Source: JAWKWH01 sp041582695 (GTDB taxonomy: Bacteria; Pseudomonadota; Alphaproteobacteria; Rhizobiales; Rhizobiaceae). From it: a stretch of 9,358 nucleotides of DNA. The DNA lies in the NCBI GenBank assembly GCA_041582695.1, contig JBFIBB010000131.1, positions 1-9,358 of the forward strand. Direction: 5' to 3'. Positions 1 to 5,874 of this stretch are shown piece after piece. How positions within the stretch are numbered: position 1 is the stretch's first letter; every line of letters begins with the position of its first letter. A program made the translations under genes and the position numbers. The notes under the pieces are model-generated. The model saw nothing but the letters and a program-made list of their open reading frames with translations, ran no database searches and was not told where the DNA came from.

Positions 1-270
1 GTGACCGACGTTCGCGCAGCGTTGGCGGCACGCCGCTACGGAAGGCAGAAAGCGGAAAGCTCGGGGGGCATCGAATTCAATGCCAAAGGCGCAACCCATC
101 GCTTCGGCGCGTCAATGGACGAGGCCGAAACCGCGGCTGTGTTGGAGGTATTGCAGCGGCATCTGCCAGCTGGAAAACCCGAGCGGCAGGTCCTGGCGAG
201 CACAATCGCCGGCATCGCCAGGATCAAGCAGGCCGCCGTTAACAAGGGTATCCGCGGATCAACGGGTTAA
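1..270 (+). CDS. C-terminal part of an unidentified protein, cut by the left window edge
   Basis: An open frame enters from the left edge and ends at TAA 268-270, giving 89 visible residues. The first codon is GTG, but the edge hides whether this is a start, so I treat the gene as partial. The visible part is soluble and basic with no membrane segment. The stretch around residues 23-54 (GGIEFNAKGATHRFG, then an acidic helix-like segment) looks like a small beta-strand plus helix unit, as in PH-like or DUF2244-like tails of some alphaproteobacterial membrane proteins. That is an impression, not an identification. An in-frame ATG at 115 could start a shorter product but has no clear ribosome binding site. 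I do not recognise the function. Confidence 0.45.
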   Translation: MTDVRAALAARRYGRQKAESSGGIEFNAKGATHRFGASMDEAETAAVLEVLQRHLPAGKPERQVLASTIAGIARIKQAAVNKGIRGSTG

Positions 271-380
271 TACTGCCTGGGCACCTCGGCATTGACATGA
301 TCCGCGCCGGCTGGACGGACACTGTTTCAGCGGCAAATATGACGTGAACGGCCGGACGTGCCACAATGCGCGGACGAAGC

Positions 381-384
381 GGAG
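381..384 (+). promoter_or_regulatory. Ribosome binding site deciding the start of the MscS-type gene
   Basis: GGAG lies 7 bases upstream of the ATG at 392. The longer frame could begin at GTG 344, but nothing like a Shine-Dalgarno precedes it, and the extra 16 residues (rich in Arg, His and Cys) do not look like a family N-terminus. The site therefore favours the 392 start. Confidence 0.55.
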
Positions 385-391
385 CCACGTG

Positions 392-1756
392 ATGAACGAA
401 AATTACCAGGCAGTCGTCGCCTATTTGGAGGAGTTCTACAAATTCGCGCTGCGCTATGCGTCGCCGGAATGGTTCTTCTACCAGTTTGTCATCATGACCG
501 CCTGCTTCGCCGTTGCGAGATACATTGGCAACCGGCTGGAAGAACGTCTCGAGGCCTGGGCCAGGTCGATCAAGGGCCATCCCGGAGTCCTGCGCGTCAT
601 TGTTGCGTTGATGCGACGCATCAATTGGCTGATCTTCGCCTTGCTGCTGTTCATCTCCCTGACCGTGTTGCGCCAGTTTACCTGGTACAGCCGCTCCTAC
701 CTGATCTCCGTAGTGCTGTCGCTCGTGCTCGCCTGGATCGTGGTGTCGGTAACGTCGCGGATAATCCGTAATCGTTCGATCGCCCGCGTCCTGGCATGGC
801 TCGCCTGGATCTACGCGGCCGTTGGCATATTGGGGCTGACGGAACAGGCAACCGTATTTCTCGACAGCGTCGCATTGCCGGTCGGCGGATACAATTTGAC
901 GGCCTTGTTCGTGCTGAAAGCGCTGTTGCTGCTGGCTGGCACTCTCTGGGCGGCCTCGACGCTTGGAAACTTCATAGAGGAAAAGGTCAATCAGTCCGAG
1001 GAACTGACGCCTTCGATCAGAGTGCTGGTAGGCAAGGTGGCTCGCATCGGCCTGGTGGTTGTCGCCGCCGTCGCCGCGCTGTCGGCCGTCGGTATCGACC
1101 TGACCGCCTTCACCGTCTTCTCCGGTGCGGTCGGCGTTGGCATCGGCTTTGGTCTGCAGAAAGTCGTGTCCAATTTCATCTCGGGCATCATCATCCTGCT
1201 CGACAAGTCCATCAAACCCGGCGACACCATTTCGCTCGGCGACACGTTTGGCTGGATTCGCGAATTGCGGGCGCGATTCGTGTCGGTGATCACCCGTGAT
1301 GGCCGCGAATTCCTGATTCCAAACGAGGATTTCGTGACCCAGCAGGTCATCAATTGGTCGTTCAGCGACGAGATGGTCCGTCTAGACGTGGAGTTTGGCG
1401 TATCGTACGACGCCGATCCTCACGTGGTGAGCGAACTGGCGATCAAGGCGGCCATGTCGGTCGGTCGCGTCGACGAGAAGCGGCGCGCGGTATGCTGGAT
1501 GACCGGATTTGGCGAATCGTCGCTCGATTTCGTCGTCCGATTCTGGATTCGCGATCCTCAGCAGGGCCTGACCAACATACGCGGAAAGGTCCTGCTGGCG
1601 TTGTGGGATGCGTTCAAGGAAAACGGTATCGGCATCCCGTATCCTCACCGCGAGATCATCATGAAGGACGGGGCATCCTTTTCGCCGGCGGCCGCCGCCA
1701 TTAAGTCCGAGCCGCGTCGCAGGCCGCGCAGGCCCGGCCGTCCGCGATCGGGCTGA
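392..1756 (+). CDS. MscS-family mechanosensitive ion channel
   Basis: This is an inner-membrane channel expected to open under membrane tension and release solutes during hypo-osmotic shock. From ATG 392 it has 454 residues. Hydrophobic segments lie near residues 27-45, 78-94, 103-121, 131-149, 168-189 and 217-235, followed by the pore-lining Gly/Ala-rich helix at about 240-270 (SGAVGVGIGFGLQK). The MscS beta domain follows, with KPGDTISLGD, the IPNEDF motif at 309-314, and the C-terminal alpha/beta domain with GIPYPHR near 414-420. These are family hallmarks. It is longer than E. coli MscS (286 residues) because of extra N-terminal membrane helices, placing it among the mid-sized MscS homologues. 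The last 15 residues are an Arg/Pro-rich basic tail, probably disordered and cytosolic. The gene stands alone, 121 bases after the preceding frame. TTGACA at 292-297 could be a -35 box, but no good -10 follows it. The exact MscS subfamily is uncertain. Confidence 0.93.
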   Translation: MNENYQAVVAYLEEFYKFALRYASPEWFFYQFVIMTACFAVARYIGNRLEERLEAWARSIKGHPGVLRVIVALMRRINWLIFALLLFISLTVLRQFTWYSRSYLISVVLSLVLAWIVVSVTSRIIRNRSIARVLAWLAWIYAAVGILGLTEQATVFLDSVALPVGGYNLTALFVLKALLLLAGTLWAASTLGNFIEEKVNQSEELTPSIRVLVGKVARIGLVVVAAVAALSAVGIDLTAFTVFSGAVGVGIGFGLQKVVSNFISGIIILLDKSIKPGDTISLGDTFGWIRELRARFVSVITRDGREFLIPNEDFVTQQVINWSFSDEMVRLDVEFGVSYDADPHVVSELAIKAAMSVGRVDEKRRAVCWMTGFGESSLDFVVRFWIRDPQQGLTNIRGKVLLALWDAFKENGIGIPYPHREIIMKDGASFSPAAAAIKSEPRRRPRRPGRPRSG

Positions 1757-1960
1757 TATTTTTCGGGATGGCCGACTTTTCCGGCTGCCAATATTTCGCC
1801 GCAGACGTAAATCGACATTGCATTAGGCAATTCATGTAACTTATTGATTATACGTAATACATTCAAAGAGCGATATGCAAGAAGCGCATGGCTGGGATGC
1901 GAATTTCGACACAATTAGACCAAAATTGTAGTTGCCGAAATATTAACATCGCGGTAAGGA
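1757..1960. other. AT-rich intergenic region, probably regulatory
   Basis: This gap after the MscS-type gene has no convincing coding frame and is clearly richer in A and T than its surroundings. It contains an inverted repeat ACAATT (1911-1916), 7-base spacer, AATTGT (1924-1929). It also contains TTAA-N7-GTAA (1943-1957), one mismatch from the CtrA pattern TTAA-N7-TTAA. Both could be protein binding sites for the downstream small frame, but AT-rich DNA gives such matches by chance. I could not settle on a -35/-10 pair and found no terminator for the upstream channel gene. Confidence 0.4.
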
Positions 1961-2161
1961 ATGCGCCGCAAAATGAGGGCGGACAAGAAAACTGGGGCCT
2001 TCGGGGGTAAGTCAATTCAAACGGGTTCATCCATGGACGAAAGCGTTCGTAAATCCTGCTGGGGCGTAACCGCCTGGGCAGTAATCGGGTTTGCCGGCAT
2101 CATTGCGCTGGCCCTTCTTCTCGGAGATGCGGAGACGGCGGCCGTACTGGCGGCAAACTGA
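1961..2161 (+). CDS. Possible small single-span membrane protein (66 aa, or 42 aa from an internal start)
   Basis: I do not recognise this protein. The frame has a basic, polar N-terminal third (residues 1-24), then one hydrophobic segment at about residues 34-54 (WGVTAWAVIGFAGIIALALL) and a short acidic/Ala-rich tail. That is the layout of a single-pass inner-membrane small protein. The start is uncertain. AAGGA (1956-1960) touches the first ATG at 1961, which is too close; it is 12 bases from the ATG at 1973, and the ATG at 2033 would give 42 residues but lacks a Shine-Dalgarno. In its favour, the frame stops 24 bases before a strong intrinsic terminator and follows an AT-rich promoter-like gap, so it sits in what looks like its own transcription unit. 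The alternative is that this unit encodes a non-coding RNA and the frame is accidental. Confidence 0.38.
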   Translation: MRRKMRADKKTGAFGGKSIQTGSSMDESVRKSCWGVTAWAVIGFAGIIALALLLGDAETAAVLAAN

Positions 2162-2185
2162 ACAAACCTGCGAAGTATCGTGATT

Positions 2186-2217
2186 AAAAAGGCGCTGGCC
2201 TGGCCAGCGCTTTTTTT
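2186..2217 (+). terminator. Strong intrinsic terminator upstream of sdaA
   Basis: GCGCTGG-type arms at 2192-2198 and 2204-2210 form a 7-bp GC-rich stem with the 5-base loop CCTGG. Seven T follow (2211-2217). Five A before the stem (2186-2190) can pair with the T tract, so it may also stop transcription from the opposite strand. It closes the unit at 1961-2161 and insulates sdaA. Confidence 0.88.
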
Positions 2218-2335
2218 GTTGCCGCCGGGCCCGGCAATGTCGTAACTGCGCGGTCCAGTGTCGGCCGAAGTCGAGCGCGCGGCACCGACATGCTACAAGA
2301 CTGGGCAAGAAAATCGCTCTGTCGCGGACAAACTC

Positions 2336-3736
2336 ATGTTTCTCTCAGTTTTCGATCTGTTCAAGATCGGCATCGGCCCCTCGAGTTCCCACACGATGGG
2401 ACCGATGACGGCGGCAAACCGCTTCCTTGGCGAGATACTCGGCGACCGCTGGCCGCGACCGCAGGGAGCGCGGATTGCGCGCCTGTCTGCCAGCCTGCAC
2501 GGTTCGCTGGCGTTCACCGGCGTCGGCCACGGCACCCATCGCGCCGTCATGCTTGGCCTGGACGGCCATTCGCCCGACAAGATCGATCCTGACGCAACGG
2601 CCGCCATCGTCGAGCGAATAATCACCGGCAAGGCGGTTCAGCCAGACGGCCATCCGCAGTACCGCTTCGATCCAGCGGAGGATCTGATTTTCGATCGCAC
2701 CAATCCGCTTCCTGGCCATGCCAACGGCATGTCGTTCAGCGCGTTTGATCAGGACGGCCGGCTGCTGTTGAAGCGGGTTTTCTATTCGATCGGCGGTGGC
2801 TTCGTCGTGTCAGAAGAAGAGCTGCAGAAACTGGCCTCCAGGACGAGGCCGGTAGCGGAAAAAGGCGTTCCGTATCCGTTCGTCAACGCCAAACAGATGC
2901 TCGAAATGGCGGCAGCAAGCGGCTTTTCGATCGCCGAAATGAAACGCGCCAATGAAGAAACCCGCATGAGCCGGGATGAGCTTGACGCAGGCCTCGACGC
3001 GATTTGGGACGCCATGTTGGGCTGCATTGAGCGCGGCCTGTCGCAGGACGGCATCATGCCCGGCGGACTGAATGTCCGCCGCCGCGCCCGTGCCCTGCAC
3101 GATCGGCTGCAGGAGGAGTGGAAGCAGAACAAGCGCAACCCGTTGCTCGCCAACGACTGGTTGTCGGTCTACGCGATGGCGGTGAATGAGGAAAACGCCG
3201 CAGGCGGACGCATCGTTACCGCGCCGACCAACGGGGCTGCAGGCGTTGTGCCGGCAGTGCTTCGCTACTGGCTGCATTTCCACGAGGACGCCGACCAGGC
3301 CGGTATCCGTGACTTTCTGCTTACTGCTGCGGCCATCGGCGGCATTATCAAGCACAATGCCTCGATCTCCGGCGCGGAGGTTGGCTGCCAGGGCGAAGTT
3401 GGTTCGGCGTCGGCGATGGCGGCTGCCGGTCTGGCTGCTGTCATGGGCGGCAATCCGGAGCAGGTGGAGAATGCTGCAGAAATCGCACTTGAACACCACC
3501 TCGGCATGACCTGCGATCCGGTTGGCGGACTGGTGCAGGTGCCCTGTATCGAGCGCAACGCGCTTGGCGCGGTCAAGGCCGTGACCGCAGCCTCTCTGGC
3601 GGTCAAAGGCGACGGCAAACATTTCGTACCGCTCGATGCGGCAATCGAGACGATGCGCCAGACGGGCATCGATATGAACGAACGCTACAAGGAAACGTCC
3701 AAGGGCGGATTGGCGGTCAATGTGGTCGCCTGCTGA
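2336..3736 (+). CDS. sdaA: L-serine dehydratase (L-serine ammonia-lyase), single-chain [4Fe-4S] type
   Basis: The enzyme deaminates L-serine to pyruvate and ammonia in the cytosol, using an oxygen-sensitive [4Fe-4S] cluster instead of PLP. From ATG 2336 it has 466 residues, close to E. coli SdaA (about 454). The N-terminal FDLFKIGIGPSSSHTMGPM is the family signature of the beta domain, followed by the alpha domain with APTNGAAGVVPA. Three cysteines, Cys351 (GCQGEVG), Cys393 (TCDPVGG) and Cys404 (PCIERN), are the expected cluster ligands. The protein ends in Cys466. In the Legionella enzyme the C-terminal Cys enters the active site as the fourth ligand (tail-in-mouth), and the spacings here (42, 11, 62) equal those I recall for it. 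An upstream GTG (2258) would add 26 residues with no family resemblance, so I prefer 2336, although its Shine-Dalgarno is weak. A terminator precedes the gene, so it needs its own promoter, which I could not place. Confidence 0.97.
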   Translation: MFLSVFDLFKIGIGPSSSHTMGPMTAANRFLGEILGDRWPRPQGARIARLSASLHGSLAFTGVGHGTHRAVMLGLDGHSPDKIDPDATAAIVERIITGKAVQPDGHPQYRFDPAEDLIFDRTNPLPGHANGMSFSAFDQDGRLLLKRVFYSIGGGFVVSEEELQKLASRTRPVAEKGVPYPFVNAKQMLEMAAASGFSIAEMKRANEETRMSRDELDAGLDAIWDAMLGCIERGLSQDGIMPGGLNVRRRARALHDRLQEEWKQNKRNPLLANDWLSVYAMAVNEENAAGGRIVTAPTNGAAGVVPAVLRYWLHFHEDADQAGIRDFLLTAAAIGGIIKHNASISGAEVGCQGEVGSASAMAAAGLAAVMGGNPEQVENAAEIALEHHLGMTCDPVGGLVQVPCIERNALGAVKAVTAASLAVKGDGKHFVPLDAAIETMRQTGIDMNERYKETSKGGLAVNVVAC

Positions 3737-3803
3737 CCGGCGCTACCTGTGGACCGGCAAGCGCGATGATTGACGGGATCGGCTCCGGCGCTACCATTGG
3801 GTC

Positions 3804-4241
3804 ATGACGCTCAACCTGATCAAGCTTTGCGTTGGCTGCGAAAGCCTGGAAGACATGATGCAGCACGTTGCGCGCGTCAAAGCCCGCAGGGCCGCCTCCG
3901 GACTGCCCGACGAATATGTCCACACGACCCGCATGACGCCGAAGCGCAGCGCCGACCTGCTGGCCGGAGGATCGCTCTATTGGGTCATCAGGGGCAACAT
4001 CCAGTGCCGCCAGCGCCTGCTGGAAATCAGGCCGGTAACCGATGCAAATGGGGTAGGGCGCTGTGAACTGGCGCTCGAAACCGTACTTGTTCCGACCTAT
4101 TGGCAGCCGAAACGCGCGTTTCAGGGCTGGCGCTATTTGAAGGGTAACGAAACCCCGAAAGATCTGGCCGGCGGCGAACCTGGCCTTTCCGCGGTGCCGC
4201 CGGAATTGCGGCTGGAACTGGCCGAACTCGGACTTTTGTAG
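3804..4241 (+). CDS. DUF1489 family protein
   Basis: A 145-residue soluble protein with no signal peptide or membrane segment. The start MTLNLIKLCVG, the central LYWVIRG and the later ETVLVPTYWQPKRAFQGWRYL-type block (about residues 91-112) match my recollection of DUF1489, a family found mainly in alphaproteobacteria with no assigned function. The length is typical. It starts 67 bases after sdaA on the same strand with no terminator between, so read-through from sdaA is possible. The gene after it begins 160 bases further on. In related genomes I recall it near the VWA and J-domain genes that follow here. Tyr, Trp and Arg density in the conserved block hints at nucleic acid or ligand binding, but this is only inference. 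Confidence 0.85.
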   Translation: MTLNLIKLCVGCESLEDMMQHVARVKARRAASGLPDEYVHTTRMTPKRSADLLAGGSLYWVIRGNIQCRQRLLEIRPVTDANGVGRCELALETVLVPTYWQPKRAFQGWRYLKGNETPKDLAGGEPGLSAVPPELRLELAELGLL

Positions 4242-4401
4242 GTAACGCTGGCCTGTCCGGCATATCCGAACGGGCCGCACCCCAACAATTGCCGGTATTT
4301 CCATTCATACTGCCGATGTGTAATCCTGGCGGCGTCCAATGCCGGTGTTTTGCGGATTTTTGCTTGCAACCGGGCCGGTGCCGCCACATGTTTTCATTGC
4401 C

Positions 4402-5124
4402 ATGAGCAAGAACAGGCCGATCATTCCAGCCGAAAGCCCAGCGACGGACGCTTCCGCCAGTTCGGATGTTGCCGCTTTCGTGCGCAAGGCCCAGGCGCTC
4501 GGGGCAATGAAGGCCGTCCGCAAGGGCAGGCTGATCCTTGCACTGGATGCCACCATGAGCCGCCAGCCAACCTGGGATCTGGCGTGCAAGCTGCAAGCCG
4601 AGATGTTTGATGCGGCCGGCAAGGCCGGCTCGCTCGATGTGCAGCTTGTCTACTTTCGCGGATTCGGGGAATGCCGCTCATCCAAATTCGTCGGCAATAC
4701 AACATCGTTGAAGGACCTGATGGTTCGCATAGATTGCCGCGGCGGACATACGCAGATCGGCAAGGTGTTGTCTCACGCGCTGAAAGAGACGAACCGTCAG
4801 CCCGTCGACGCCATTGTCTATATCGGCGACGCCATGGAGGAACGGATCGACGATCTTTCCGACAAGGCCGGTCAACTCGGCCTTCTGCGAGTGCCCGTGT
4901 TCGTGTTCCAGGAAGGGCACGATGCCGTGGCCGAGCAGGCCTTTCGCGAGATTGCCCGGCTGTCGCGCGGCGCATGGTTCCGGTTTGACCGCAATTCCGC
5001 CGCGACGCTGGCCAGACTCCTCTCCTCGATCGCGGTCTATGCTTCAGGCGGCTTCAAGGCGCTGGAGGCGCGCGGAACGCGGGAGGATAGATTGCTGATT
5101 GGACATTTGCGGGGTGGCAAATGA
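4402..5124 (+). CDS. VWA (von Willebrand factor A)-domain protein, cytosolic
   Basis: A 240-residue protein from ATG 4402 that is nearly all one VWA fold. After a variable N-terminus (1-42), the strand RLILALDATMS carries the metal-site (MIDAS) motif as D49-x-T51-x-S53. Thr117 (GGHTQIG) and Asp143 (YIGDAMEE) fit the remaining metal-binding positions. There is no signal peptide or transmembrane helix, so it is expected in the cytosol. VWA domains usually mediate metal-dependent protein binding, and here the partner is unknown. Its stop overlaps the start of the next gene (ATGA at 5121-5124), so the two are probably translated together. An earlier in-frame ATG at 4339 adds 21 hydrophobic residues. 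I recall relatives starting near MSxKR, which favours 4402, but neither start has a good Shine-Dalgarno. Function is not established. Confidence 0.85.
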   Translation: MSKNRPIIPAESPATDASASSDVAAFVRKAQALGAMKAVRKGRLILALDATMSRQPTWDLACKLQAEMFDAAGKAGSLDVQLVYFRGFGECRSSKFVGNTTSLKDLMVRIDCRGGHTQIGKVLSHALKETNRQPVDAIVYIGDAMEERIDDLSDKAGQLGLLRVPVFVFQEGHDAVAEQAFREIARLSRGAWFRFDRNSAATLARLLSSIAVYASGGFKALEARGTREDRLLIGHLRGGK

Positions 5125-5813
5125 CATTCATCCTCGTGCTCGCCATCCTGCTTCTGGCCGCCGGCCTTGTCGGCGCGATGATGTTGCGCGCCGACCCGCG
5201 GACATTGGCATCGATGGTCCGGATGGTCGTTCCGGGATTTCTCGGCATCGCCGGGCTGGGGCTTCTGCTTGCCGGTCGGGCCGCCCTTGGAATCATGCTG
5301 CTCACAGCGGCGGTAGGATGGATATCATCACAGAACCTGCGCCGGGGACGCAGAAAGTCACCGGGCAGGCGTTCGTCGGTTCGAACCGCCGCATTGGAAA
5401 TGGAGCTCGATCACGATACCGGCGCGATGGACGGAATCGTGCTTGCTGGAAATCACGAAGGCAAGATGTTGAGCAAGATGGATCTGGTGGACCTGCTGGA
5501 GCTGCACGACGAACTGGTCAGCGACGCCGACAGCATCCGCCTACTGGAGGCATATCTTGACGGCCGCTTTGCCGTCTGGCGCCAGAACGCGCACGCGAAC
5601 GCGGGTGACGGGTTGGGAGAGCCGCCAGGTTCGGGCGCCATGACTAAGCAGGAGGCTTACGAGATCCTTGGTCTTGAACCGGGAGCCGCGGCGGCTGAAA
5701 TCCATAAGGCGCATCGCCGCCTGATGCAGCGCGTTCACCCCGATCTCGGCGGTTCGTCCTTCCTGGCGGCGAGGATCAACGAGGCCAAGGATGTTCTTCT
5801 GCGTGATCATTGA
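5121..5813 (+). CDS. Membrane-anchored J-domain (DnaJ-like) protein
   Basis: A 230-residue protein with hydrophobic segments at about residues 3-21, 35-51 and 55-68. A basic stretch (73-88) follows, then a conserved acidic block (91-154: LEMELDHD, MDG, LLEAYLD) and a C-terminal J domain (about 174-229) with the catalytic H206-P207-D208. J domains stimulate the ATPase of DnaK-type Hsp70, so this protein probably recruits DnaK to the inner membrane, much as Pam18/TIM14 does in mitochondria. The J domain is at the very end, without the Gly/Phe and zinc-finger regions of true DnaJ. The basic stretch after the helices supports a cytosolic C-terminus (positive-inside rule). It overlaps the VWA gene by 4 bases, which suggests that the VWA protein is its client adaptor or partner. 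That link is inferred from gene order only. Confidence 0.9.
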   Translation: MTFILVLAILLLAAGLVGAMMLRADPRTLASMVRMVVPGFLGIAGLGLLLAGRAALGIMLLTAAVGWISSQNLRRGRRKSPGRRSSVRTAALEMELDHDTGAMDGIVLAGNHEGKMLSKMDLVDLLELHDELVSDADSIRLLEAYLDGRFAVWRQNAHANAGDGLGEPPGSGAMTKQEAYEILGLEPGAAAAEIHKAHRRLMQRVHPDLGGSSFLAARINEAKDVLLRDH

Positions 5814-5851
5814 AATCTGTCCCCAAACTTAGAAGCGGTTGCGGAAATTCT

Positions 5852-5870
5852 CCGGCGGCCCGGCCGCCGG
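5852..5870 (-). terminator. GC-rich hairpin between convergent genes, possible terminator
   Basis: CCGGCGGC (5852-5859), loop CCG, GCCGCCGG (5863-5870) form a perfect 8-bp GC stem. It lies 4 bases beyond the stop of the minus-strand carboxypeptidase gene and 38 bases after the J-domain gene. Read on the minus strand it is followed by AGAATTTCC, so the T tract is poor. It may be a weak or Rho-assisted terminator, or simply an mRNA-end stabilising hairpin. Confidence 0.4.
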
Positions 5871-5874
5871 TCGG

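Noticed and set aside
292..320. TTGACA before the MscS-type gene as a promoter
   Set aside because: The -35 box is perfect, but at 16-19 bases downstream there is only GC-rich DNA with no acceptable -10.
2224..2235. GCCGGGCCCGGC palindrome upstream of sdaA
   Set aside because: A 12-base self-complementary GC word is unremarkable at this GC content; it has no loop or T tract and no match to a known operator.
2219..2248. TTGCCG-18-TAACTG as the sdaA promoter
   Set aside because: Both boxes are weak and the spacing is long. sdaA must have a promoter after the terminator, but this evidence is too thin to assign it.
2810..3622. A 270-codon open frame on the minus strand
   Set aside because: It lies wholly inside sdaA, whose frame has clear family motifs and cluster cysteines. 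The antisense translation is rich in His, Arg and Cys and resembles no family, as expected for a GC-rich shadow.
3717..4596. Minus-strand open frames of 195 and 189 codons over DUF1489 and the start of the VWA gene
   Set aside because: They are antisense to genes with recognisable families, overlap each other, and show no domain.
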